Shown piece after piece: positions 39,476 to 46,538 of a DNA stretch of 64,000 nucleotides; the stretch's first letter is position 1; each line of letters begins with the position of its first letter. The position numbers and the translations under genes were made by a program. Source of the DNA: a virus. Under the pieces are notes generated by a model that ran no database searches, was not told where the DNA came from, and worked only from the letters and a program-made list of their open reading frames with translations. The DNA lies in IMG/VR virus record IMGVR_UViG_3300027963_000071, positions 1 through 64,000 of that record, one strand, 5' to 3'.

Positions 39476-40561
39476 TTAATTCTCCATAGCAGTCAAAACA
39501 TACTTACCAAAACGCTTGTGGAACTCGCTAAACGACTCCATCTTAGTTGCGTCCAGTGGCAAGTCATAGTTGGTAAGTGCTGTCTTAGCACCCATCACAA
39601 CCAACTCAGTTGGGAAATTATCCATCATGTAGCGGAAGAATTTGTCAGCCATAGCATCCCAACCTTTGGCTTTCTTCTCTGCACGGTCCTTCAACTCATA
39701 GCACAAAGAGACTGTCAATGAATACATCGCTGACACTTCTTTGATCTGCAGGTCCTTGACCTTACCGTCGAGGATGTCCTCTGCCTTAGGCAGTTTACCT
39801 GCAATCTTGCGGTGAGCCATAAACTTAACGCTCAAACCATCACCAATCGCACCAGCGATCAAGTTGTGCAGGGTATCCTGATCAGTGTCGTCATCTTTGA
39901 GCAAATCGCTAACGAACACCCAAGAGCGTGGAGTTGCAAATGCCTTTGAAGAACCCTTAGGGTCAAAGTCATACAAGTCCTGCTTGGCGAAGCCTACATA
40001 ACCCACAACCTCTGGATGCACCTTGTTAAGGGTAGCCCAGTCCTGGAAGTCGTCAAAGTCTACTTTGGCTTCCAAGTGGATGAAGCGGTTAGCCAGTGGG
40101 CTAGGCATACGGTATGTCACGCCACGGTCACCTTCGCGGTTACCTGCCGCGATGATGTCAACACCCTTAGGCAAACTGTATGTGCCAACTCGACGATTAA
40201 GCACCAACTGATATGCCGCGGCTTGAACAGCCGGAGGAGCAGAGTTCAATTCATCCAAGAAGATGATTGCAGTAGACTCTGGGTCTGTAGGCAGTTCTGC
40301 TGGAGGAGCCCACACCATCTTGCCCATGTCACTGTTGTAATAAGGAATACCTTTAATGTCTGTAGGTTCCCACAGGGCTAGTCGAACGTCAACGACTTCG
40401 CGTCCTGCGTCATCGCCAATCTGTTTGACGATATCACTCTTGCCAATGCCTGGAGGGCCCCAAAGGAACACAGGACGGCGTGTGGTTAGTGCTTTGCGGA
40501 TTGCTTTCTTAGCGGCTTTTGGGCCAACTAGACGAATGCTTTGATCTGTGTTTTTTGCCAT
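39476..40561 (-). CDS. MoxR-type AAA ATPase
   Basis: A 361-residue AAA+ protein. Walker A GPPGIGKS is at 35-42, Walker B IIFLDELN at 99-106, and AAGNREGD supplies sensor 1. RMPSPLANRF resembles the arginine finger region. MoxR ATPases remodel proteins together with a VWA partner, here the adjacent 38145 gene, each under its own sigma70 promoter and separated by a terminator. The phage role is unknown; candidates are activation of host or phage metalloenzymes or disassembly of host complexes. AAAGAGG precedes the ATG. Confidence 0.9.
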   Translation of the reverse strand: MAKNTDQSIRLVGPKAAKKAIRKALTTRRPVFLWGPPGIGKSDIVKQIGDDAGREVVDVRLALWEPTDIKGIPYYNSDMGKMVWAPPAELPTDPESTAIIFLDELNSAPPAVQAAAYQLVLNRRVGTYSLPKGVDIIAAGNREGDRGVTYRMPSPLANRFIHLEAKVDFDDFQDWATLNKVHPEVVGYVGFAKQDLYDFDPKGSSKAFATPRSWVFVSDLLKDDDTDQDTLHNLIAGAIGDGLSVKFMAHRKIAGKLPKAEDILDGKVKDLQIKEVSAMYSLTVSLCYELKDRAEKKAKGWDAMADKFFRYMMDNFPTELVVMGAKTALTNYDLPLDATKMESFSEFHKRFGKYVLTAMEN

Positions 40562-40613
40562 TTTAAGACCTCTTTAAGTTTACGGGTTAAACAATTACTT
40601 TCTCAGTATCATA

Positions 40614-40642
40614 AGTATAACACCAAATTGCTTTGCTGTCAA
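40614..40642 (-). promoter_or_regulatory. Early sigma70 promoter
   Basis: TTGACA (40642-40637), 17-nt spacer, TATACT (40619-40614). Confidence 0.83.
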
Positions 40643-41268
40643 CCGGTAGTTTTCACAAAGTTTAATTGTGTTGTATTATTGCCACGCTGGGCTTTTACTT
40701 TGCCCTTGATTCCCACACGGCCCTCTAACGCTGTTCCGAACCAGAAGTCCACGAACGAATCCCCTAGCTTGGCAGTGATACGGAACTTGTTGTAGTCCTT
40801 ACTGTAGAAGCTCTTGATCACTTCGATCTCTCCCTGGACGCGATCTCCTACAGCAGCACTCAGTTGGGTGGAGCTACGGATCTCGCTGTCTAGCTCCTTA
40901 CGGCTTTCTTCTCGCAGCATAGCAGCTGGCAAGCAGCTGATGATGGCAAAGTCCAGCATGTCGCGCCCTGTGAACTCGTCCTTTTGGGCGATACGCAGTG
41001 CCTGACGCTCGAAGTCGTTGATCTTCCCGGACAGTTCCTTCAGCAGCAGGCCGTTGAAGTAATGACGGATCTCTTGTCCCTGGGTGATGTCTGCTGCTGT
41101 TGCAGCTGAGAAGTTGCCCTCGCGTAGCCAACCTTTGACTAGGGTCTTGTTGGCTGTTCGCAGGACTGTTACCATATCTTCTGCGAACTGAGCGTCTTTG
41201 AAGTAGCCACCGTTGATACGATCTGCGGCTACGGCTAAACCCCATACCTGTTCTGCTGTGAATTGCAT
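40639..41268 (-). CDS. Hypothetical protein
   Basis: A 209-residue mostly helical protein (QVWGLAVAADRINGGYFKDA, FERQALRIAQKDEFTGRDML) ending in a basic beta segment (RVGIKGKVKAQRGNNTTQLN). GAGCGAGA-type site precedes the ATG. The C-terminal strand block looks like a nucleic acid-binding surface, but no family is recognised. Confidence 0.7.
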   Translation of the reverse strand: MQFTAEQVWGLAVAADRINGGYFKDAQFAEDMVTVLRTANKTLVKGWLREGNFSAATAADITQGQEIRHYFNGLLLKELSGKINDFERQALRIAQKDEFTGRDMLDFAIISCLPAAMLREESRKELDSEIRSSTQLSAAVGDRVQGEIEVIKSFYSKDYNKFRITAKLGDSFVDFWFGTALEGRVGIKGKVKAQRGNNTTQLNFVKTTG

Positions 41269-41297
41269 TCTCGCTCCTAATCTCTTAGTATGTGTCT

Positions 41298-41326
41298 ATT
41301 ATAACACTATGTATCCAATTTGTCAA
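41298..41326 (-). promoter_or_regulatory. Early sigma70 promoter
   Basis: TTGACA (41326-41321), 17-nt spacer, TATAAT (41303-41298). Confidence 0.86.
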
Positions 41327-41345
41327 CCAGGGAGTGCCGGCCAAG

Positions 41346-41373
41346 AAAAAAGGTGTTGTATTTCTACAACACC
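41346..41373 (-). terminator. Intrinsic terminator
   Basis: Perfect 9-bp stem GGTGTTGTA/TACAACACC with a GAAA tetraloop on the RNA strand, then TTTTTT (41351-41346). Ends the gene at 41425. Confidence 0.92.
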
Positions 41374-41424
41374 CTCAAAAGACTCCCCGGGAGCGAATCG
41401 GCTTGTCTGTTTGAAACGGTTACT

Positions 41425-41706
41425 TTAGATTGTTTCTAAAGTGAAACCAGCTGCCTTAGCCTTGTAACCAAGTGCAACGATTTCGCGTGATGGCTTGCCC
41501 ATTACGTATTCGGTAACAGTCACACCATTGCCAGCCTTGCGGTTGTTGGCATAAACAGCGTAACCATGTTGACGGATACGTGAAGCTTCAGCGGCCAAGT
41601 TACCTACGCCGAATTGCTTAGTGGCTTGGCTCTGTGTTAGAGAAGCGCCATTGTAAAGTGCATTAAACACTTTGAAAGTTTTTGTATTTTTAGAAATACG
41701 TTTCAT
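41425..41706 (-). CDS. Winged/helix-turn-helix protein
   Basis: A 93-residue basic protein MKRISKNTKTFKVFNALYNG with SLTQSQATKQFGVGNLAAEASRIRQHG, a helix-turn-helix (residues about 20-48), then a wing-like strand pair (YAVYANNRKAGNGVTVTEYV). Start at 41706 is set by AAGGC and by domain extent. It has its own promoter and strong terminator. Likely DNA-binding regulator. Confidence 0.75.
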   Translation of the reverse strand: MKRISKNTKTFKVFNALYNGASLTQSQATKQFGVGNLAAEASRIRQHGYAVYANNRKAGNGVTVTEYVMGKPSREIVALGYKAKAAGFTLETI

Positions 41707-41752
41707 TTGCCTTTTTCCTTTATTGTTATAGCTGAAGTTCATCAGCATTTTA

Positions 41753-41782
41753 TTAGTATAAAGCCTTACCATTACCCTTGTC
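41753..41782 (-). promoter_or_regulatory. Early sigma70 promoter
   Basis: TTGACA (41782-41777), 18-nt spacer, TATACT (41758-41753). Confidence 0.78.
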
Positions 41783-41800
41783 AAATCGCATATTACCGAT

Positions 41801-42001
41801 TTAACTCTTTTTGGAAATCTTAACCGGGCTACGAATAAACGTGCCCAAGATCAAGGTTGCCGCCCATGTCCAGAAGGTGTAGTCGATTGCGCACACCGAT
41901 CCAAACAGAGTATTCCAGGCCCAAATTACAAAGAACGGTCCCGCAATTACTAAAATCAATACCAACACTGCCGCTATCGCGACACCCAAAGTCTTAAACA
42001 T
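41801..42001 (-). CDS. Small membrane protein
   Basis: A 66-residue protein with two transmembrane segments (LGVAIAAVLVLILVIAGPFF and TFWTWAATLILGTFI) and a basic tail. A GPFFVIWAWNTLFG motif between the helices is a pattern I associate with small membrane proteins of T4-like phages. Overlaps the upstream gene by 8 nt. Confidence 0.72.
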   Translation of the reverse strand: MFKTLGVAIAAVLVLILVIAGPFFVIWAWNTLFGSVCAIDYTFWTWAATLILGTFIRSPVKISKKS

Positions 42002-42248
42002 TTACGTCCTCCACGTCCGCCTCTTGTTCGGCGATTAGTTTGTGCAGTTCGAGTTCTGCCAACTCTTTCTCTATCAGCTTCTCCATACGCTTGGCACCCG
42101 TGTTGCTGGATCCCTTACGATACATCTGATGATAGTGTTCAGCACAGTAGCTCTTGCCCTCTATGCTCTTTTGGCCGCAGAATGTATACGGCCACTCCTT
42201 CTGTTCAGCACCAATGTATTGGCACTCCTTGATTGGACCGTCGTACAT
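41994..42248 (-). CDS. GcrA-like small zinc protein
   Basis: An 84-residue protein starting at the ATG at 42248 in a TAATG overlap with the AAA gene stop. Residues 8-40 read ECQYIGAEQKEWPYTFCG, then KSYCAEHYHQMY, i.e. a Cys...Cys...CxxH layout resembling the C-terminal zinc module of the alphaproteobacterial cell-cycle regulator GcrA. The remainder is a charged helix. If homologous, it could influence host sigma70 transcription. This is similarity by eye only. Confidence 0.6.
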   Translation of the reverse strand: MYDGPIKECQYIGAEQKEWPYTFCGQKSIEGKSYCAEHYHQMYRKGSSNTGAKRMEKLIEKELAELELHKLIAEQEADVEDVNV

Positions 42249-43321
42249 TACACACCTCTCTTCATAACAGTTACTTCTGCCATAGATTTCCAATTAGCAC
42301 TGAAGCTCTTACGCAAGTCTGCTACCTTCAGTACCGTACGCAAGCTGAGCTCACGCATCTTAGCACGATTCTCTACAATGTAGTCTACAACTTCATCGCG
42401 CTGTACATCCTCAAGCTCGTATGAGTCCAACATGCCGTCTTCAACGATCTGCTTGATACGGAGCACCTTCTCACGATCTGTGTCCATTTGCAAGTCGATA
42501 TAGTGACAGCGTGACTCTAGTGCCGCCAAGTGATCCTGCAGTTTCTTACTACGCACATTCTCAAACTTGATGTTGGTGATAAAGATAGCACCTGCTTTGA
42601 ATTCGAAGCGATCTGGCACTCCTTCGCTTCGCAGTACACGACTGTCCGTGTTCCACGAAATGGTACGCTTCTTGCTACTGTCCAAAGCCGCTTTAAGAAT
42701 GTTCAGCGACAAGTCATCTAACAGCACTGAGTCACAGTCATCGAACACGATAACATTGCCCTTCTCGCTGTATTGATAGAGCTTGCTGTACAAGCCAATC
42801 GCGGACATTGCGCCCTTGACAACTTCATACTTGGGTTTACGCTGACCCATTACGTCAAACAGATCGTCTTTGCTTAGTACTTCTTCAACACCAAAGCTCT
42901 TGCCCACGCCTGGGGGCCCTGTGACAATCATAGCACGAACAGTACCAGCTTTCACAGCCTTAGTCATCTCTGTTAACACGGCAAAACGGTTGCGAGTACG
43001 CTCGATGATCTCTTCATCCGTTTCGTGCGCTACAACAGCGTCTGACACTTTGATCTGTTCCAAACTCTTTTCTCCTACGGGTGAGGCACTGACGTCCCCT
43101 GCCACGACCACGTAGCTCTGTGCGCTAATGCATTTGATACGGATCTTGCGATCAGGGATACCTGAGCTACTAGGGTTAGCAGTTGAGCCGTCAACAGTAA
43201 CATAGCCACCGTTAACACCCTCTTTGAAACCTTCTACTAGTTCAAAACGGATACCGCTCATAGACACGTCTTGTCCGCGAACTTTGTAAGTACCCTCTGC
43301 TATTTCGATAATTGCTGGCAT
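42248..43321 (-). CDS. AAA-family ATPase
   Basis: A 357-residue protein. I use the ATG at 43321 with GGAGCGAAAAC upstream. The N-terminal 100 residues form a beta-rich adaptor-like domain (MPAIIEIAEGTYKVRGQDV). Walker A GPPGVGKS is at 135-142 and Walker B VIVFDDCDSV near 195, with a DDCDS variant. FITNIKFENV supplies sensor 1. The fold resembles phage AAA proteins of the same class as MoxR. It is adjacent to the GcrA-like gene. Substrate unknown. Confidence 0.85.
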   Translation of the reverse strand: MPAIIEIAEGTYKVRGQDVSMSGIRFELVEGFKEGVNGGYVTVDGSTANPSSSGIPDRKIRIKCISAQSYVVVAGDVSASPVGEKSLEQIKVSDAVVAHETDEEIIERTRNRFAVLTEMTKAVKAGTVRAMIVTGPPGVGKSFGVEEVLSKDDLFDVMGQRKPKYEVVKGAMSAIGLYSKLYQYSEKGNVIVFDDCDSVLLDDLSLNILKAALDSSKKRTISWNTDSRVLRSEGVPDRFEFKAGAIFITNIKFENVRSKKLQDHLAALESRCHYIDLQMDTDREKVLRIKQIVEDGMLDSYELEDVQRDEVVDYIVENRAKMRELSLRTVLKVADLRKSFSANWKSMAEVTVMKRGV

Positions 43322-43354
43322 TGTTTTCGCTCCAATGTTTGTTAGTAAGTCTCT

Positions 43355-43383
43355 ATTATGCACTCAAACAAGGGCTTTGTCAA
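43355..43383 (-). promoter_or_regulatory. Early sigma70 promoter
   Basis: TTGACA (43383-43378), 17-nt spacer, CATAAT (43360-43355). Confidence 0.8.
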
Positions 43384-43407
43384 CCCCTGTTTTGGCCCTG
43401 TTGTTAT

Positions 43408-43878
43408 TCAGCCACGGCCAACAGCTTGGCCTTCTGTAAGATCAACTTCAAACTGTTCCTTCTCAGGGTTGCAGTAGTCCAGGAACTCGATCACGTTACC
43501 GTCGAACAGAGTCTCGTTGGTGTCATCCATCGTAAGCCCAAACATGTTGAAGCCGCGATTGGTAACACGTACACGGAGCTCATTCTCACGTTCGTAGACG
43601 TGATACTCGTAGTCCTGCCCGCACTCAGTGTCTGTTACAGGGTGGATGTAGAACCCGCCGGGGGTCTGTTTGAAGTTAGCGATCATCTGTGCTGCCAAGC
43701 AGCCCATGCCGTTGAATACTGTTTCGTTCTTGCCACTCAAACCGTTTACCAGCTTGCCCTGTGTAAGGAACTCCGCTAGCTCTTGTCCGTGTCCGCTGGG
43801 GTAGCCGTCGTATTGACGGTACATGTTGATGATGGGCGTTTCGCCATCGTATACAAAAGTAAGTGCTCTGGTACCCAT
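43408..43878 (-). CDS. Conserved phage protein (MGTRALTFVYDG type)
   Basis: A 156-residue acidic protein opening MGTRALTFVYDGETPIINMY followed by RQYDGYPSGHGQELAEFL. This signature is widespread in phages and some bacteria with no assigned activity. It is beta-rich and has CGQDYEYHVYERENELRVRV in the middle. Its promoter has an inverted repeat filling the spacer, so it may be specially regulated. Confidence 0.75.
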   Translation of the reverse strand: MGTRALTFVYDGETPIINMYRQYDGYPSGHGQELAEFLTQGKLVNGLSGKNETVFNGMGCLAAQMIANFKQTPGGFYIHPVTDTECGQDYEYHVYERENELRVRVTNRGFNMFGLTMDDTNETLFDGNVIEFLDYCNPEKEQFEVDLTEGQAVGRG

Positions 43879-43910
43879 AGTCGTCGCTCCTATTAAGTGT
43901 GTGTAAGCCT

Positions 43911-43939
43911 AGATTATAACACGGGCCGGAGCCCGTGTC
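43911..43939 (-). promoter_or_regulatory. Sigma70 promoter with 8-bp inverted repeat in spacer
   Basis: TTGACA (43939-43934), 17-nt spacer, TATAAT (43916-43911). ACACGGGC and GCCCGTGT arms around a 4-nt loop run from the -35 to the -10, suggesting an operator or a terminator hairpin. Confidence 0.82.
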
Positions 43940-43949
43940 AACCTCTTTT

Positions 43950-44303
43950 TTAAATACCCTGGAAAGCAGTAAGGGCTTGTTGTGCATCTGCATCCAACAT
44001 AGCAGAGTCCTCAGCTCGTTGGCGCTCTTGTGCTACTGTAGTCTTGTAAGCCTCTAGCTCTGCAGACTTTGCTTCCATAGCAGGCCACTCAACGTCTGTA
44101 GGGTTAAGGTAAGGACCAGTGTAGTCCCGCTTTTCCTCTTTAAGGGTGATCTCTCCGGACGCAATGCCTTCAAACACCATGCCCCATGTAGGCTGTTGCG
44201 GACGGCCAGTAGGACCAAATAGTGCTACAGCCTTGGCCTCAACCTTGGCCTGTGCAATTTCGTTAAGACGACGTACAAAATACTCTCTCTGTGCTTGTTC
44301 CAT
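43950..44303 (-). CDS. Hypothetical protein
   Basis: A 117-residue helical protein (MEQAQREYFVRRLNEIAQAK, then MEAKSAELEAYKTTVAQERQ). Start at 44303 is chosen for the GGAGCGAAGC site; an ATG four codons upstream overlaps that site. The helices look coiled-coil. FGPTGRPQQPTWGMVFEGI is the only distinctive block. Function unknown. Confidence 0.68.
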   Translation of the reverse strand: MEQAQREYFVRRLNEIAQAKVEAKAVALFGPTGRPQQPTWGMVFEGIASGEITLKEEKRDYTGPYLNPTDVEWPAMEAKSAELEAYKTTVAQERQRAEDSAMLDADAQQALTAFQGI

Positions 44304-44333
44304 GCTTCGCTCCATGTTGTTAAGTAAGTGTAT

Positions 44334-44362
44334 ATTATATGCTCAAACTGTCACGTTGTCAA
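44334..44362 (-). promoter_or_regulatory. Early sigma70 promoter
   Basis: TTGACA (44362-44357), 17-nt spacer, TATAAT (44339-44334). Confidence 0.86.
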
Positions 44363-44732
44363 CCGGTATTTTAGATAACCCTTCAAGTATCTGGGTTACT
44401 CGCTTTTTGGCGTCCTCGATGGTCTCACTGATCATGTCCTCAGCGACTCCATCCCGCAAGACTTCTGCAGCATCCTCGTAGACAAAGCCCCCTACATAGT
44501 TAACAGCCAGTTCCACGTCCTCGTACATGGCGCGGACCCTGAGCATGAAGTAGTCCAGCTTGCCCGAGTCAATGTCACGTGCCATCTGCTGAACATCGTA
44601 GTAGGGCAGGCCCGTGTCTGGGTCTAGGCCGGTGTCGAACAGGTCCTCTAGGGGCAAGTCTTCCCAGGTCTTGTCTACGATGATGTCAAAGCCTGCTCGC
44701 GTGTATTCTGCCAGTGTGTCATAATAGCGCAT
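44343..44732 (-). CDS. Acidic hypothetical protein
   Basis: A 129-residue very acidic protein (DLPLEDLFDTGLDPDTGLPY, AMYEDVELAVNYVGGFVYED). CGAGGAGATTGAC precedes the ATG. Long acidic surface proteins in early regions can be DNA mimics, but nothing specific is visible. Confidence 0.68.
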   Translation of the reverse strand: MRYYDTLAEYTRAGFDIIVDKTWEDLPLEDLFDTGLDPDTGLPYYDVQQMARDIDSGKLDYFMLRVRAMYEDVELAVNYVGGFVYEDAAEVLRDGVAEDMISETIEDAKKRVTQILEGLSKIPVDNVTV

Positions 44733-44733
44733 G

Positions 44734-45057
44734 TCAATCTCCTCGTGTGTCAGTGTTAAGTGCGGGTTTGAACTGTCTGCGCAGTTCTACTTCTCGGCGA
44801 TGTGCTGCCGCTTTACCACGTACCATTTCTACGGCACGTATGTCTATGGCCAGCTTGTCGTCCAGTGTACGCAGGTATTGGCACAACAGCCAATCTTTGG
44901 CTTCTGTTTTGGCACGATAGAAGTGCTTGGCAGCACGGCTACGCAGGCTCTTTAGTACTGTTGATTCGGTTTTGGCAGTAACGCCGATGTAGGACCCTTG
45001 GGGTGTGACGATCTCATATATGATATGATTACGATCTACTCTGGGTTTACGTGACAT
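44734..45057 (-). CDS. GIY-YIG-like nuclease-fold protein
   Basis: A 107-residue basic protein. HIIYEIVTPQGSYIGVT gives a GIY-YIG-like pair of strands, followed by a basic helix (LKSLRSRAAKHFYRAKTEAK) carrying Arg and a later Glu-containing helix. The first motif is degenerate (YEI instead of GIY). It could be a small endonuclease or a DNA-binding derivative. It begins with the standard GGAGCGA site. Confidence 0.6.
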   Translation of the reverse strand: MSRKPRVDRNHIIYEIVTPQGSYIGVTAKTESTVLKSLRSRAAKHFYRAKTEAKDWLLCQYLRTLDDKLAIDIRAVEMVRGKAAAHRREVELRRQFKPALNTDTRGD

Positions 45058-45086
45058 TGTTCGCTCCAATCTCTTACTATGCATAT

Positions 45087-45115
45087 AGTATAACACCGAT
45101 TGGGCCCGATGTCAA
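45087..45115 (-). promoter_or_regulatory. Early sigma70 promoter
   Basis: TTGACA (45115-45110), 17-nt spacer, TATACT (45092-45087). Confidence 0.83.
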
Positions 45116-45130
45116 CCGTTATTTTGGTGC

Positions 45131-45162
45131 AAAAAAGCCACAGTTTGGCGATCCGCTGCGGC
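45131..45162 (-). terminator. Terminator of the tRNA transcript
   Basis: On the leftward RNA GCCGCAG/CTGTGGC (7 bp with one G-U) closes a 12-nt loop and is followed by TTTTTT (45136-45131). A smaller CCCTA/TAGGG hairpin lies between it and the tRNA. Confidence 0.75.
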
Positions 45163-45223
45163 ACTCTCCTTCCTGGATCGACCCTACTGCGGCTAGGGTT
45201 GTTCGCTGTTCACGAACGTGTTG

Positions 45224-45301
45224 TGGTGGGCCCTCCCAGAGTCGAACTGGGCACCAATGGATTATGAGTCCACTGCTCTAACCAACATGAGCTAAGGGCC
45301 C
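45224..45301 (-). tRNA. tRNA with CAU anticodon, Ile2-like
   Basis: A complete 78-nt cloverleaf with an encoded CCA end. Acceptor GGGCCCT/AGGGCCC, D-stem GCTC/GAGC, anticodon stem GTGGA/TCCAT with loop CTCATAA, T-arm CCCAG-TTCGACT-CTGGG. The body (CCTTAGCTCA, GGTTAGAGCAG, ACTCATAATC) resembles bacterial tRNA-Ile2, whose CAU becomes lysidine-modified to read AUA, more than elongator tRNA-Met. It is the only tRNA seen. AUA codons are common in the AT-rich late genes of the window. Confidence 0.9.
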
Positions 45302-45313
45302 GTATCGATGCTG

Positions 45314-45607
45314 CTAGGCCAGCCCCGTGCCCTTGAGTGGATGCCCCTTGTCCTGTGCTGCTGCGCTGTTGTTCTGATCACGTGTCCATGTGCTGCTGAA
45401 CTGATCGGGGTCTATAGCTGTGTCAGCAGCTGATTCCAATGCTGCAAAGAACCGTTCCATCTCCTCTGGTCCAATCTGATCCGCATCTGGACGAAACCCT
45501 GATTGATCCTCGGGTATACGTACGATCTCTTCAGCTGAGAAATCCCACTCCCACCCACGTGGCGGTGCATAAGCTGCTGCACGACTTTTAAAGTTTGTAA
45601 TCTTCAT
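45314..45607 (-). CDS. Small hypothetical protein
   Basis: A 97-residue protein opening MKITNFKSRAAAYAPPRGWE with a helical middle (IGPEEMERFFAALESAADTA) and polar tail. It ends 12 nt before the tRNA and overlaps the upstream gene by 20 nt, so the tRNA is probably processed from the same transcript. Function unknown. Confidence 0.62.
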   Translation of the reverse strand: MKITNFKSRAAAYAPPRGWEWDFSAEEIVRIPEDQSGFRPDADQIGPEEMERFFAALESAADTAIDPDQFSSTWTRDQNNSAAAQDKGHPLKGTGLA

Positions 45608-45857
45608 CTACTTGATCCTCTAGGCTCTTCTGTAATACCATCTTGTACAAGGGTTCCATCCGCTTCTGGAACACATGCTGCGCACCACTTTCGCTGGCAC
45701 GATCCAAATCATAATCAGAAGGAAAGTGTCGCAGCAGACTTAATGCTCGCTGCCGGATCTCCCGAGGTACACGTGGAGTAGCTGCTGCACTGCAGAGATC
45801 CTGTAAGAACTGCTGTGTTTGTACAACAGCACGATAGCGTTCATCTGGTAATGTCAT
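45588..45857 (-). CDS. BPSL0761-like small protein
   Basis: An 89-residue protein. From the ATG at 45857 (GAGAGG upstream) it reads MTLPDERYRAVVQTQQFLQD, then TPRVPREIRQRALSLLRHFP followed by SDYDLDRASE. This is the pattern of the BPSL0761 family of small bacterial and phage proteins of unknown function. The upstream extension of the frame is not needed. Confidence 0.72.
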   Translation of the reverse strand: MTLPDERYRAVVQTQQFLQDLCSAAATPRVPREIRQRALSLLRHFPSDYDLDRASESGAQHVFQKRMEPLYKMVLQKSLEDQVDEDYKL

Positions 45858-45905
45858 AGGGTCCTCTCTTGACTGTGATAATCTTCGCTTCTTAAGCATG
45901 TAGTT

Positions 45906-45934
45906 ATTATACAGTCAAACTTTGATAATGTCAA
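45906..45934 (-). promoter_or_regulatory. Early sigma70 promoter
   Basis: TTGACA (45934-45929), 17-nt spacer, TATAAT (45911-45906). Repeat R3 touches the -35. Confidence 0.86.
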
Positions 45935-46125
45935 GCAGCGGGGCCTATGTTAGTCGTGATAAATTTTGGATGATTTAGAATGGGATCTAAAGTAAACTCA
46001 GTATCTTGTACACTGTATAAGGGATCACTCTTATACTGTACTACTGTATAGTAACCCGCGGGTGTATACTGTCGAGTACATAGTACAGTGTATAAGACTC
46101 TTGTGGCTTCATCAACGGAGATCAT
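45931..46125 (-). CDS. Small protein ending in IGPAA
   Basis: A 64-residue protein MISVDEATRVLYTVLCTRQY with strand-rich character, ending TTNIGPAA encoded by repeat R3. Start at 46125 is 5 nt after a CGTAAATA late-type octamer; no ribosome-binding site. The gene at 46539 has the same C-terminal tag. Function unknown. Confidence 0.6.
   Translation of the reverse strand: MISVDEATRVLYTVLCTRQYTPAGYYTVVQYKSDPLYSVQDTEFTLDPILNHPKFITTNIGPAA
45936..45945. repeat. Dispersed GC-rich repeat R3
   Basis: CAGCGGGGCC; encodes the GPAA end of the 45931 gene and abuts the promoter at 45906. Confidence 0.75.
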
Positions 46126-46130
46126 GTATA

Positions 46131-46138
46131 TATTTACG
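46131..46138 (-). promoter_or_regulatory. Late-type promoter octamer
   Basis: CGTAAATA on the minus strand, 5 nt before the ATG at 46125, directly fused to repeat R4. Confidence 0.5.
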
Positions 46139-46148
46139 CAGCGGGGCC
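46139..46148. repeat. Dispersed GC-rich repeat R4
   Basis: CAGCGGGGCC, adjoining the late octamer at 46131. On the minus strand it would encode GPAA and a stop, but no open frame of useful length leads into it. Confidence 0.72.
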
Positions 46149-46384
46149 ACCGTTTGATCACCGTATACGCACTGGTATATGGTTGATCACGGTACTTTTA
46201 TTGTAGATCATTGTGGAAGAAACCCTGAATCCGAACCGTTTGAGCAGAGTAGAGATAGATTTGATATAATAAAAAATTATTAAGAACGGTGGAATGACTG
46301 GCTATGCTCAAATGGTCACACAATTCTACACAATTCCACACTTTATTGCACTTTCTACTACTGTGTCGCGTACCAATACCACAG

Positions 46385-46394
46385 CAGCGGGGCC
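46385..46394. repeat. Dispersed GC-rich repeat R5
   Basis: CAGCGGGGCC inside the gene-free interval; the minus-strand frame reads LRIGPAAVV. Confidence 0.72.
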
Positions 46395-46422
46395 TATACG
46401 CAGGGTGCATACTCTATCACTG

Positions 46423-46511
46423 ACAGTAAATCACACTTTACCACGCAAAACCACACTTACTGAGCCTGTTCTCTACAGAAAATCCAGCGTAATCCTACAG
46501 TAAATCACACT
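46423..46511 (+). repeat. Pair of 15-bp direct repeats
   Basis: ACAGTAAATCACACT at 46423-46437 and again at 46497-46511, 74 nt apart start to start. Confidence 0.7.
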
Positions 46512-46538
46512 ATGCACATCATATACGTATGCGCACAA

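Larger units (their letters stand above)
46149..46538. other. 390-bp interval without a supported gene
   Basis: AC-rich on the plus strand with short repeats: a 15-bp direct repeat ACAGTAAATCACACT (46423-46437 and 46497-46511), tandem-like ACACAATTC tracts near 46319-46343, an A/T island near 46264-46282, and repeat R5. Minus-strand frames here lack ribosome-binding sites; one frame contains a partial IGPAA. It may hold degraded copies of the small IGPAA genes, an untranslated RNA or a replication or packaging site. Confidence 0.5.

Noticed and set aside
46198-46410. A 70-codon leftward frame with Cys- and Ser-rich product
   Set aside because: No ribosome-binding site or promoter, odd composition, and it runs through repeat R5. 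I treat the interval as non-coding.
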